A stretch of DNA of 64,000 nucleotides from an uncultured Pseudomonadales bacterium (lineage in GTDB: Bacteria > Pseudomonadota > Gammaproteobacteria > Pseudomonadales > Pseudohongiellaceae): NCBI GenBank assembly GCA_943789485.1, contig CALSUH010000011.1, positions 1 through 64,000 of the forward strand. Direction: 5' to 3'. The stretch's first letter is position 1. Each line of letters begins with the position of its first letter. Shown piece after piece: positions 38,484 through 47,951 of the stretch. Position numbers and translations under genes: made by a program. The notes below the pieces were generated by a model. The model was not told the origin of the DNA. It made no database searches and saw nothing but the letters and a program-made list of their open reading frames with translations.

Positions 38484-39392
38484 ATGTCACAAACCCAAAG
38501 CAATAACATACTGATCACCGGCGCCTCAGGAATGATAGGTAGCGCACTGGTCGAGCATCTGTCGAAATGCGGCTTCACTGTCTATCTGTTAAGTCGCCAT
38601 GCCACTGACGTGCCGTTCTACTTTGAGGCAGATCTGAGGCGAGTGCATTTGGATCCGTCAATCCCTCTATCGGCGGTTATAAATTTGGCAGGCCCCAGTA
38701 TTGCTGACAAGCGCTGGAGCGAAGATAGAAAACGCGAAATTCTCGATAGCAGGCAGCAATTAACGCATGCTTTAGCAACAGCGCTGGCCGAGTCAGATAA
38801 CAAACCTCGTAGTTTCCTTTCGGCATCGGCGATTGGCTACTACGGCGCAACTGGCAAATCAGGCGCCAACGAAGAGAGCCCTCTTGGCAGCGATTTTTTG
38901 GCAGAAGTAGCGCAGGCTTGGGAAGAGGCAACGGCGCCCGCTGAGGCAGCAGGCATCAATACTATTCATCTTAGGTTCGGGATTGTGTTGAGTCCAGACG
39001 GCGGCGTGCTTAAGAAATTACTGCTTCCGTTTAAGCTGGGCTTGGGCGGACCCATTGGGAACGGGCAACAGAGTATGAGTTGGATTAGCATTACGGACGT
39101 TATGCTTATTATCCACAAGCTGATAGTAGACAGCCCCGCATGTGGCCCGGTCAACCTTGTTGCTGCGCAGCCTATTAGCAATCTAGATTTTAGTGCACAG
39201 CTTGCACAAGTCTTGCGCCGGCCAGATTTTATGCCGTTGCCGGGTTTTCTGGTGAAGTTGCTTTTCGGCGAAATGGGGGAGGCGCTGCTACTTGGCAGTT
39301 CGGCAGTGACGTCGGATAAGTTAGCCAAGCTTGGTATTCAGTTGGAGTATCCGACCCTGCGTTCTGCGCTTACAGCGCTTCTCAATTCATGA
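38484..39392 (+). CDS. TIGR01777 family epimerase (YfcH/SDR39U1-like)
   Basis: A 302-aa NAD(P)-binding atypical SDR. GASGMIGSALVEHL is the glycine-rich nucleotide motif; SASAIGYYG, HLRFGIVLSPDGG and NLVAAQPISNLDFSAQLA are specific to the TIGR01777 family with the C-terminal DUF1731. Physiological function is unknown. It is convergent with the cupin gene downstream. Confidence 0.88.
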   Translation: MSQTQSNNILITGASGMIGSALVEHLSKCGFTVYLLSRHATDVPFYFEADLRRVHLDPSIPLSAVINLAGPSIADKRWSEDRKREILDSRQQLTHALATALAESDNKPRSFLSASAIGYYGATGKSGANEESPLGSDFLAEVAQAWEEATAPAEAAGINTIHLRFGIVLSPDGGVLKKLLLPFKLGLGGPIGNGQQSMSWISITDVMLIIHKLIVDSPACGPVNLVAAQPISNLDFSAQLAQVLRRPDFMPLPGFLVKLLFGEMGEALLLGSSAVTSDKLAKLGIQLEYPTLRSALTALLNS

Positions 39393-39449
39393 TATTAACG
39401 CGTAGCTATTGAGAGGCTCATCGGTTCACGAGAGTGTTAAAAAAGCAGG

Positions 39450-39767
39450 CTAATTATCTGTGAACCAAAATTCAATCTCACAGGTATCTTCTCGAAACTC
39501 GGCGCTGTGTTCTTGTTGAGCGGGAACGTGGTACCACTGACCAGCAGAAATAGTTTCAGTCGCACCATCAATAGTTAGCCGCAGTTCCCCCTTGGTTATC
39601 ACGCCAACATTGTCAGTATCATGCTTGTGTGGTTCTATGACGGTACCGGCAGGATAAGTAGCAAATAGTACGTCACAATTCTCAGCGGACAGTTTTCTGG
39701 CATCGAATCGGCCGCTGAACTTCGGGAGATTGCAGATTAGGTCAGGGTAGTAATCAGATAAGGGCAT
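39450..39767 (-). CDS. Small cupin-domain protein
   Basis: A 105-aa single-cupin protein starting at ATG 39767 (MPLSDYYPDLICNLPKF); the open frame extends to 39887 but the extension is not cupin-like. Motif 1 is PHKHDTDNVGVITKGELRL with two His, motif 2 is QWYHVPAQQEHSAEF with further His residues, giving a probable metal site. Substrate unknown. It faces the oxidase operon in the opposite direction and is probably not part of it. Confidence 0.75.
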   Translation of the reverse strand: MPLSDYYPDLICNLPKFSGRFDARKLSAENCDVLFATYPAGTVIEPHKHDTDNVGVITKGELRLTIDGATETISAGQWYHVPAQQEHSAEFREDTCEIEFWFTDN

Positions 39768-40145
39768 GAGAGTTTCCAGTTTTGATATCAAGGAATATGC
39801 AATTTTGTAAATAGAGAGAGCAACTTTGATAGTTGCTTGCAGACTGATCTCAATATCTGGACTGCGACCAACATACCAAGGACCCAAATCTCCATCAGCC
39901 TCTCTAGATTATACGTAAGAATCCCGCTGAGCATAGCAGCCTTAGGTTGGTTCGTATTTTGCTGGACGCCCCGAGTAATGAGTGTATTGTGGCATTCATT
40001 CACCAATCTGAAATGGTGCGTTGTTTTGAGCTACAAAGACGTCTATTTTATGACTTTGCTACATTGTCGAACATCTTTATTTATTTAATCCGATCTGACG
40101 GCCATCAAGTCAATGTTCAGGTCGATACCATCTCTGGAGGTAGGC

Positions 40146-41714
40146 GTGTCCAAACAAGTTACACGTAGAGAGTTTCTAAATTTATTAGGAGCCGCCGGCG
40201 GGACCGCGGCAGCGCTTAAAGCTGGCTCGGCACTGGGCCTGCTCCCGCATACAGCGCAGGCCGCCACCTTGGACCTGCGTGCAGCTAATCCGGCGAATCG
40301 TAAGGTTGCTATCCTAGGTGCAGGTCTGTCGGGTCTCACCGTTGCCTATGAGCTTAGTAAGGTTGGCTACGAGTGCACGATATTGGAATCCTCACATCGA
40401 CCGGGTGGCAGAATTTTCACCGTACGCCACGGTGACTTGATCGATGAAATTGGCAACCGCCAATATTGTGAATTCGACGACGAGCCGCACATGTACTTCA
40501 ATGCCGGTGCGGCCCGTATTCCAAGTACTCACAGAAACCTGCTGGCCTACTGCAAAGAACTGGAGATCGATCTCGAAGTATTCATCAACGAGAACAAGAC
40601 GTCCTATTTACAAGACCCAGCGTTACTTGATGGAAAGCCGATCCGCAATATCGACTACACAACTCATACGCGAGGGTTTCTGGCGGAATTATTGGCGAAG
40701 TCACTCTCTGCCGGAGAAATGGACCAGTCCTTTACCGACCCAGAAGCGGAAACCCTGATAAGCTTGATTCGCTCTTTCGGGGACCTAAACGAGGACAATC
40801 TCTATAAGGGGAGTTTACGTGCAGGCTATGCGTCTGGTGGATTCTTAGAGCACGGTGCTCAGAAAGATATCATTGCCATGAGGGACCTTTTGAAAACGCA
40901 GATGGGGCGCCAGTTCCTGAATGCTAACGAGGGCGATACTGGGCCTATGCTGTTTCAAGCCGTGGGTGGCATGGACAAGATCATCGAGGGTTTCACCAAC
41001 CATATAGGTCATCAGATTCACTATCGTTCGATGGTGAATGCTGTCGAAGTCAAAGATGACGGAATCGACATAGCTTACGATCAGGATGGCACGCGTCATT
41101 TGCTACAGGCTGATTTCTGCTTCAATTGCATACCGAGTCATATCATGACTGGTATAACCAACAATTTCCCAACGCAATATGTGGATGCGCTTAAGTATAT
41201 TCGTCGCGGAACAGCTTATAAGGCTGCCTTTCAAGCAAAGGAACGTTTCTGGGAGAAAGAAGATATCTACGGCGGTATCAGTTGGATGAATAATCCTAGT
41301 AAACAGATCTGGTATCCGAGCGCTGGCATGCACAAACAAAAGGGCATAATGCTGGGGGCCTACGACTACGGCAACGGCGAGCTACACACCGCCATGACTC
41401 AGGAGCAGCGTATAGAGGCTCACCTCACTGATGGCGAGAAGATTCACCCTAACTACCGTAATCAGGTTGAGAAACCTATCACTATCGCCTGGCATCGCAT
41501 GAATCACATGCTGGGCTGTTCTGCACGATGGCAGCGTGATCGTAACGGCTGGACCCATGAGGAAGAAGAGTTGTACCACGCGCTACAGCAGCCAGTTAAC
41601 GGTCGCCACTATATGATCGGTGATCAGGTCAGCATGCATTCAGCATGGCAAGAGAGTGCCGTGATGTCGGCGCAGTGGGCGATGGCTGATTTGAATCAGC
41701 GATTGATGGCGTAG
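40146..41714 (+). CDS. Tat-exported FAD-dependent amine/L-amino acid oxidase
   Basis: A 522-aa flavin monoamine oxidase/L-amino acid oxidase-type enzyme with a twin-arginine signal (TRREFLNLLG, Arg7 and Arg8) and a hydrophobic stretch, cleavage near AQA (about 38). The dinucleotide-binding motif is GAGLSG (58-63), followed by Glu81 and RPGGRI (85-90), and a C-terminal FAD segment MIGDQVSMHSAWQESAVMSA. GGAGG at 40136-40140 sets the GTG 40146 start, so the longer frame from 40113 is unlikely. First gene of a four-gene unit (27-40 base gaps) with a cytochrome c, SDF carrier and exported RidA. Reaction: amino acid or amine to imine, with electrons to the cytochrome (inferred). Confidence 0.85.
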   Translation: MSKQVTRREFLNLLGAAGGTAAALKAGSALGLLPHTAQAATLDLRAANPANRKVAILGAGLSGLTVAYELSKVGYECTILESSHRPGGRIFTVRHGDLIDEIGNRQYCEFDDEPHMYFNAGAARIPSTHRNLLAYCKELEIDLEVFINENKTSYLQDPALLDGKPIRNIDYTTHTRGFLAELLAKSLSAGEMDQSFTDPEAETLISLIRSFGDLNEDNLYKGSLRAGYASGGFLEHGAQKDIIAMRDLLKTQMGRQFLNANEGDTGPMLFQAVGGMDKIIEGFTNHIGHQIHYRSMVNAVEVKDDGIDIAYDQDGTRHLLQADFCFNCIPSHIMTGITNNFPTQYVDALKYIRRGTAYKAAFQAKERFWEKEDIYGGISWMNNPSKQIWYPSAGMHKQKGIMLGAYDYGNGELHTAMTQEQRIEAHLTDGEKIHPNYRNQVEKPITIAWHRMNHMLGCSARWQRDRNGWTHEEEELYHALQQPVNGRHYMIGDQVSMHSAWQESAVMSAQWAMADLNQRLMA

Positions 41715-41741
41715 CTAATCAAGATTTGGAGAAATAAAAGT

Positions 41742-42362
41742 ATGTTGAAGACATTTCTGGCATTTGGTGTTTGCATAGCTTGTATTGGAGGCACTAGCGC
41801 GGCGGAACCGGAGCGCGAACCGTTCGACGATCGCTATTGCACAACTTGTCATGGCACAGACGGCCGCGGCAACGAAGGCGTGCAGGCTCCTCGGCTTGCT
41901 GGAATGGAACCGTGGTACCTGAGGCGACAATTGGAAAACTTCCGCGCCGATATTCGTGGTGTACACGCTGAAGATAGAGAAGGTATCGCCATGCGCCCCA
42001 TGGCAACGAAACTGACCGATGAATCGATCGATGACATCCTCGGCTGGATATCCAGTTGGGACTACATACCGGCAGAAGCAACAATAAAGGGCGGCGACCC
42101 CCTACGCGGACGAGGCCTGTACAGTGCTTGTGCTGTCTGTCATGGGGCAGACGCGACGGGCAATGAGAGCCTCGGCGCACCCGCCTTGGTCGGACAGAAT
42201 GACTGGTATCTCGTCACCCAGCTGAAGAACTTCCTAGCTGGGTACCGAGGCGCGCACCCGAATGATACCTATGGCGCACAGATGCGCACCATGGTGAGCA
42301 CTCTGCGCAATGAGGCAGGCATACTCAATGTAGTGAGTTACATCAACACGCTTTCCCGTTAG
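41742..42362 (+). CDS. Di-heme cytochrome c (cytochrome c4-like)
   Basis: A 206-aa periplasmic cytochrome with a signal peptide (cleavage after TSA) and two heme sites CTTCH (33-37) and CAVCH (130-134); candidate Met ligands are Met84/87 and Met181/184. The two halves are related (WYLRRQLENFRADIRG and WYLVTQLKNFLAGYRG), as in the c4 family. Located 27 bases after the flavoenzyme, so it is the likely electron acceptor in the periplasm, passing electrons to a terminal oxidase. Confidence 0.9.
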   Translation: MLKTFLAFGVCIACIGGTSAAEPEREPFDDRYCTTCHGTDGRGNEGVQAPRLAGMEPWYLRRQLENFRADIRGVHAEDREGIAMRPMATKLTDESIDDILGWISSWDYIPAEATIKGGDPLRGRGLYSACAVCHGADATGNESLGAPALVGQNDWYLVTQLKNFLAGYRGAHPNDTYGAQMRTMVSTLRNEAGILNVVSYINTLSR

Positions 42363-42393
42363 ACTAAGCGCTGCCATCCAAAGGAGCTGACAT

Positions 42394-43782
42394 ATGCCCA
42401 TTATCGCGATAGTAAACCTGATTCTCTTCACGGCCTTAGTGAGCCTGCTTTACCAGTTCTCTAAAAATGAAGCGTTTACGCTTTCTCGCCGCGTGCTCAT
42501 GGGTCTCATTGGCGGCATTGTGTTCGGATTCTATCTGCAGCTAGCGTTCGGCGCGAACCCTGCGGTCATGGATGCCACACTAGAGTGGACAAATGTAATC
42601 GCGAACGGCTACGTCGCCTTGCTGCGAATGATGATCATGCCGCTTATTCTAATCACCATGATCGCCGCCGTTCTGAAGGTGGATGAGATTAAGTCGCTAG
42701 GCAAGATTGGTGGCACGGTGGTCGGAACGTTGATGGTAACCACTGTAATCGCCGCGCTTATCGGCATCATGATGGCTACAGTGTTCCAATTGAATGCGGA
42801 GGATCTAGTCGGCGGTGCCACAGAGATGGCGCGGGCAGAAGTATTGCAAGTAAGACAGGGTAGTATTGCCGACCTGAGCTTTGCCGAAACTCTCGTTAGT
42901 TTCGTTCCCAGTAACATCTTTTCGGACCTAGCTGGACAGCGCAGCATGTCTATCATTGGTGTTGTGGTTTTCGGCCTTATTTTTGGTATCGCCGCGTTGT
43001 TGGTGGCAGAAGATAACGCCGAGCAGGGCTCGCGCATCCGTAGCGCAGTTGACACATTGCAGGCGATAATCATGCGCCTTGTTAAGCTCGTTATTGCGCT
43101 GACTCCTTACGGTGTACTGGCCTTGATGACTCGTGTGATAGCGACGTCCGATGGCAATGCCATCATGAACTTGATTAGCTTTGTAATCGCATCTTATATA
43201 GCTATCGCCCTTATGTTCACAGTACACGCTGTGATCATAATTGGCTTGGGCGCGAACATTAAAACTTATTTCCAAAAAGTGTGGCCGGTTCTCACGTTTG
43301 CATTCGTCACGCGCAGTTCCGCTGCAACTATTCCTCTGACGATTCGCGCACAGATAGAAGAACTCAATGTACCCGCACCGATTGCCAACATCGCCGCTTC
43401 GTTCGGTGCGACGATAGGACAGAACGGCTGCGCTGGAATCTACCCAGCAATGCTCGCGGTGATGGTCGCGCCTACGATGGGTGTAGATATCGATCTCAAT
43501 TTCATAATTAGCCTGCTGTTAATAATCGCGATCGGTTCATTCGGTATCGCAGGCGTCGGCGGTGGTGCGACCAATGCGGCTTTGGTAGTCTTTTCCGCGA
43601 TGGGATTTCCGGTGACTATCGTCGCACTGTTAATTTCTATCGAGCCTTTAATAGATATGGCGCGTACTGCATTGAATGTGAACGGAGCGATAACGACAGG
43701 AATGATCACTACCCGCATATTAGGCGACAAGGACGCTGCCAGAGAGGCGACGAGGCCTGAGGCAGAGTTACAAAAATCATAA
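42394..43782 (+). CDS. SDF family transporter (dicarboxylate/amino acid:cation symporter, TcyP-like)
   Basis: A 462-aa polytopic carrier of the glutamate-transporter fold. It has about 8 membrane spans and re-entrant loop features FVTRSSAATIPLTIRAQIEE, GATIGQNGCAGIYPAMLA and GVGGGATNAALV. The sequence is closest in my memory to L-cystine/TcyP-YdjN carriers rather than DctA. Substrate could be an amino acid, a 2-oxo acid or a dicarboxylate. Its place between the cytochrome and RidA suggests import of the product or substrate of the oxidase. Confidence 0.85.
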   Translation: MPIIAIVNLILFTALVSLLYQFSKNEAFTLSRRVLMGLIGGIVFGFYLQLAFGANPAVMDATLEWTNVIANGYVALLRMMIMPLILITMIAAVLKVDEIKSLGKIGGTVVGTLMVTTVIAALIGIMMATVFQLNAEDLVGGATEMARAEVLQVRQGSIADLSFAETLVSFVPSNIFSDLAGQRSMSIIGVVVFGLIFGIAALLVAEDNAEQGSRIRSAVDTLQAIIMRLVKLVIALTPYGVLALMTRVIATSDGNAIMNLISFVIASYIAIALMFTVHAVIIIGLGANIKTYFQKVWPVLTFAFVTRSSAATIPLTIRAQIEELNVPAPIANIAASFGATIGQNGCAGIYPAMLAVMVAPTMGVDIDLNFIISLLLIIAIGSFGIAGVGGGATNAALVVFSAMGFPVTIVALLISIEPLIDMARTALNVNGAITTGMITTRILGDKDAAREATRPEAELQKS

Positions 43783-43822
43783 GTAAGCGTTAGTTTTATT
43801 AAGAATAGAGGAACAAAAAATA

Positions 43823-44311
43823 ATGATTAAATTTAAGAAGCCACTCACTGCGATTTCCATAGCAGCATCACTTGCCGTAGTCCTAGGCATTGCTGCCGTT
43901 TCCAGTGCCGCAGAAATTGTACGTACTGGCGAGGGCAGAAACTTCTACAATAATATTATGATTCCAGCTGGTGCCGAGACCTTATACCTCAGTGGTTCCG
44001 GTGCGCAGGAACAAGCTGACGGCACCTGGGGCGATATGGAGCAGCAGACTGTCGATACATTCGGCCGCTTCCAAGAGACGCTTGAGTCGCAGGGCTGGTC
44101 TTTGGAAGACATCGTACAGGTGCGCGCGTTCGCGGTATCCGGTGCTGATGGGGAATTGGACTTCGCCGGTTTTAATGCAGGTTATCAGCAGTTCTTTGGT
44201 AGCGAGAAAAATGCAATGAAGCCAGTTCGCTCTTTCGTAGAGATTGCAGGCCTAGTCGTCCCCGGCTGGCTAATTGAGATCGAGATTCGCGCAGCAAGAA
44301 TGCCTGACTAA
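43823..44311 (+). CDS. Exported RidA (YjgF/YER057c/UK114) family imine deaminase
   Basis: A 162-aa RidA-like protein with an N-terminal signal peptide (hydrophobic about 10-28, cleavage after SSA). RidA hydrolyses reactive enamine/imine intermediates formed by PLP enzymes or amino acid oxidases. The key Arg is present at 136 (PVRSFVEIAGL, equivalent to E. coli Arg105), and the acidic C-terminal region IEIEI carries the matching Glu. Most RidA proteins are cytoplasmic, so an exported version beside a Tat-exported oxidase is meaningful. The unit ends at a strong terminator. Confidence 0.85.
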   Translation: MIKFKKPLTAISIAASLAVVLGIAAVSSAAEIVRTGEGRNFYNNIMIPAGAETLYLSGSGAQEQADGTWGDMEQQTVDTFGRFQETLESQGWSLEDIVQVRAFAVSGADGELDFAGFNAGYQQFFGSEKNAMKPVRSFVEIAGLVVPGWLIEIEIRAARMPD

Positions 44312-44353
44312 GAAAATTTCTCGCTAAGGCTAGAGAATTAGCGGCAAATATTG

Positions 44354-44393
44354 AAAGGCCGGTGTGATATTAATTCATCACGCCGGCCTTTTT
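44354..44393 (+). terminator. Rho-independent terminator ending the oxidase/RidA unit
   Basis: Stem AAAGGCCGGTGTGAT with ATCACGCCGGCCTTT (44354-44368 and 44377-44391; one G-U pair), 8-base loop, then T residues. It closes the four-gene unit 40146-44311. Confidence 0.9.
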
Positions 44394-44612
44394 ATTGCCT
44401 GTCCATACGAGCATGCATTATTCCTAGTCGCCTGACAGTCGGCGAAGCGTTACCACAGCTGAAAAAGGTGTAGCCTATAGTGGTCCACACAGGATCTGAA
44501 TAGCCATCTTTTGTGGTATAAAAATTGACGAAAGGTGGGCAGTGGTTATTCACTCTTCATTCACATACACTTTCTGTACGCTTACTTCCTTCCCTTTCTA
44601 TCGGAGCGCACT

Positions 44613-46475
44613 ATGATTCGCTTTCGTAATATTCTCTTTTCACTATGCTTGTTGGTTCCCGTTACAGTTTTGGGGCAGCCGCAGTTCGACGTATTCGAGG
44701 CGGGTATTGCACAGATTCGGGACGCCCTAGACGAAGGCCAGGTGAGCTCGGTGCAATTAGTTCAGCAGTATTTAGATCGAATACACGCTTATGATAAGCA
44801 AGGTCCAAAACTCAATAGCATAGTGCGCATAAACCCGGAAGCTCTAGCGCAGGCGCAGGCACTCGATGCAGAGCGAGAGCGAACGGGTTCGCGTGGGCCA
44901 CTGCACGGTGTGCCCATTGTAGTTAAGGACAACTACAACACAGATCACATGCCGACAACGGGAGGCTCTGTAGCGTTGGCGAATTTCGTCCCTCGCGAGA
45001 ATGCGGCGCAGGTGGATAAACTGATGGAGGCGGGGGCCATCATCCTGGCGAAGACGAACTTGCATGAGTATGCCTACGGCATCACGAGTATCGGTTCCTT
45101 AGTAGGGCAGACACGCAATCCTTACGATCCGAGGCGTGTTCCCGGCGGCTCCAGTGGGGGCACCGGTGCTGCGGTAGCGGCAAGCTTCGCCGCGGCTGGA
45201 TTCGGCTCGGATACCTGCGGGTCGATCCGCATTCCTTCCGCGTTCAACAACCTAATCGGGCTGCGGCCGAGCAAGGGGCTTTCAAGCATCTACGGTATTC
45301 TTCCTCTTTCTCATACTCAGGATGTAGCAGGTCCGTTGGCGCGCAGCGCAGAAGACCTCGCTATTATTCTCGATACTGTTTCCGGCTATGACTCTCGAGA
45401 TGAGGCGACGGAGATTATGAGAACAGCTGTTGCGCCGGCCTTTATGGATCGACTCCATTCTGCGAATCTGGCGGATCTGCGCCTAGGTAAACTGCAACAG
45501 TATTTCGAAGGCTCTGACGGTGCTGTGAATACTGCGCTAGAAGATGCTCTCGATTGGTATGAGGAGCAGGGGGCCGATATTGTAGAGGTTGAGATACCCG
45601 ATATGGCAGATCTAATTCGTCGTTCTGGATTGATCGGGCACGAGTTCAAATCGGACATAAATCAATACCTGGCCACGTTCTCTAACGATGAAAGCCTGAA
45701 TCTGAATTACATTGTCAGTCAGGGTCTCTATCATGAGGCAGTTGATGGCGTGCTGAGCCGATCGAACGCATCGGAACTCGATGAGCAGGCCTATCAAAGG
45801 GCTATAGCTGTTAGGTCTGAACTTCGCGCTGCCATAGAAACGGTGATGGCAGATCAGGGCTTGGATGCAATCGCTTACCCAACGATTAAACGCACACAGG
45901 TGTTCACTGGTGACTCGCAGCCGGGTAGTAATTGCAGTCTTAGTGCGAATTCTGGTTTGCCGGCTCTCTCGATACCTGTAGGGTTCACCAGCAATGGCTT
46001 GCCGGTGGGCTTGGAACTGTTGGGTGGGTTTCTACAAGATGCGGAACTGTTGGCCATTGCCCAGCCCTATGAATCGGCGCTGAGCTCAAGGCGCGCCCCT
46101 TCAACAACGCCTGCTCTGGAGTCAGGTCTGGCACCAACTCCGCAGAGTTTCGAGTTGTTATTCAGCCGACCGCCGCTGCGTGTCGAAGCGAGTTTTGAAT
46201 TCAGCACAGTCACTAATCTATTTATTTTCGAAGTCAGTAAAGAGCAGTCTCAAGAGCAGACAATTGCCGCGGTTACGCTGGTAGTTGATTCGAATGGTGA
46301 CGGCGAGCTCAACGAGCCGATTGTCCTCAATTTGCTGCCCCCGGGTGCAGGCGCAGCCACTGGCAGTCACTTTATGTCTTCCCAGTTTCGGCAAGCCGTT
46401 GAGGAAAGGCGTCTCTACCTGAAGGTTTTCGGGGATTCATTACCTAGCGCAGGAGCGGCGCAACTGCTAAAGTAG
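44613..46475 (+). CDS. Secreted amidase (amidase signature family)
   Basis: A 620-aa enzyme with a signal peptide (MIRFRNILFSLCLLVPVTVL, cleavage near LGQ) followed by a full amidase-signature domain. The catalytic triad is Lys105 (VVKDNYNT), a cis-Ser at 180/181 (GGSSGG) and nucleophile Ser204 (TCGSIRIPSA). About 110 C-terminal residues lie beyond the amidase domain, an added beta-rich segment. ATG 44613 has GGAG at 44603-44606; the frame is open to 44535. Extracellular hydrolysis of an amide (peptide, nitrile-derived or acyl amide) is likely; the substrate is unknown. Confidence 0.85.
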   Translation: MIRFRNILFSLCLLVPVTVLGQPQFDVFEAGIAQIRDALDEGQVSSVQLVQQYLDRIHAYDKQGPKLNSIVRINPEALAQAQALDAERERTGSRGPLHGVPIVVKDNYNTDHMPTTGGSVALANFVPRENAAQVDKLMEAGAIILAKTNLHEYAYGITSIGSLVGQTRNPYDPRRVPGGSSGGTGAAVAASFAAAGFGSDTCGSIRIPSAFNNLIGLRPSKGLSSIYGILPLSHTQDVAGPLARSAEDLAIILDTVSGYDSRDEATEIMRTAVAPAFMDRLHSANLADLRLGKLQQYFEGSDGAVNTALEDALDWYEEQGADIVEVEIPDMADLIRRSGLIGHEFKSDINQYLATFSNDESLNLNYIVSQGLYHEAVDGVLSRSNASELDEQAYQRAIAVRSELRAAIETVMADQGLDAIAYPTIKRTQVFTGDSQPGSNCSLSANSGLPALSIPVGFTSNGLPVGLELLGGFLQDAELLAIAQPYESALSSRRAPSTTPALESGLAPTPQSFELLFSRPPLRVEASFEFSTVTNLFIFEVSKEQSQEQTIAAVTLVVDSNGDGELNEPIVLNLLPPGAGAATGSHFMSSQFRQAVEERRLYLKVFGDSLPSAGAAQLLK

Positions 46476-46526
46476 ATAAAAATTAGTATTAATTTTCTGA
46501 ATTCAAAATCAAGAGGCCACGCTACT

Positions 46527-47934
46527 ATGAAGCCCACTATCAGATTGAGAACGAGTGTTCAGCTCTTCAGCCTATTCACATTGTTCTGCTCCAGCATTCT
46601 CTTCGCACAGGATGTACAACTGGATTTCGACTACTTCAAGAACGAAGTGCAACCGATCTTCCTCTCCAAGCGCGAAGGCAACGTGCGCTGCATTCAGTGT
46701 CATACGCGCAGTAGTGGTTTTAGAATACAGCCCCTGGAGGACCATCAACTCTTTTGGACCGACGAGCAGTCGCGAATGAATTTTGATTCGGCCGCTAGTT
46801 TTAGTCTAGCCGGCGAAGATCCGCTGCGAAGCCGGTTCTTAACACACCCCCTGGCCTATGATGCAGGTGGCGACCCCTTTCATGGCGGTGGCAAACACTT
46901 TGATAGTCAGTTCGACCCTGAGTGGCGCATCATGGCCGACTGGGTAGCTGGCGCTAAAACGAGGAGGGAGCCGTCCAGAGTCGCAGTTCGAATTATTCAA
47001 ACGAATGCGGCAGGAGATGATTCAACGATTATCGACCCCGAGACGAACCAAGTGGTTGGTCATATATCTGATATAGAAATACCTCACGGGGTGGTCGGTG
47101 CACCCGATGGCTCGCAGATCTATATCACCAATGAAGTTATGCACTCTCTGGATATAGTTGATGCTAGAACTCTGCGCGTTAAGAGACGCATTCCGCTTAG
47201 CGGCAGACCGAACAATTTGGGTGTAACTAGCGACGGCAGCAAAGTCTACGTGGCTATCATGGAGATGCCGGGTTCAGTGGATATTATCGATGTGGCCAGC
47301 ATGACAAACGTGAAGACACTGCCAGTGAATGGTGCTATTCACAACGTCTATGTTACGCCAGATAGCCGTTACGCCGTAGCTGGCTCGATTCAAACTCGTA
47401 CCATCAACGTCATCGATACCAGCACGGATGAATTGGTTTGGGAGTTAGAGATGAGTTCTGGAATTCGGCCTATGACATTCGATACGAACGCCGATGGCTC
47501 CACTAAGAATATATTTGTGCAGCTTTCTGGTTTTCACGGCTTCGCGGTCGTCGATTTTGCGAGTAGGAAGGAGGGTTGCGCGTGTAGAGCACCCTGCGGT
47601 GCCGGGAGAGGAGGCGCATCTTGATGGCTTGCAGGGTGCTCCTGCCCATGGATTGGCAGTATCCCCAGACGGGAAGATGCTCTGGTCGACAAGCAAAGTT
47701 TATAGTCACGTTTATATCCATTCCCTTCCTGACCTGGAAGAGATCGGGCGCGTTTTCGTGGGTCAGCACCCAGAATGGATAACATTCACGCCCGATGGTA
47801 AACGTGCTTATATCGGTGCCGCAGGTGATAATGTTACCTATGCCGTGGATGCTATTAAAATGGAAGCCATCGCAGAGATCCCCGTGGGACAGGTGCCCAA
47901 GCGTATTGCCATGGTACGCATGGCGGTGGATTGA
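46527..47934 (+). pseudogene. Cytochrome/YVTN beta-propeller protein, split by one frameshift
   Basis: An exported protein: signal peptide (cleavage after LFA), a single heme site CIQCH (Cys55, Cys58, His59) and then YVTN-type beta-propeller repeats. Frame 46527-47624 ends prematurely after ...VVDFASRKEG. The propeller continues in another frame from about 47576 (VARVEHPAVPGEEAHLDGLQ) to the TGA at 47934. One extra G in the GGG run at 47573-47575 explains the break, since the two halves join perfectly. It could be one real inactivating insertion or a sequencing error. It follows the amidase by 51 bases. Confidence 0.8.
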
Positions 47935-47951
47935 GCTATCTAGAGAAGTAG

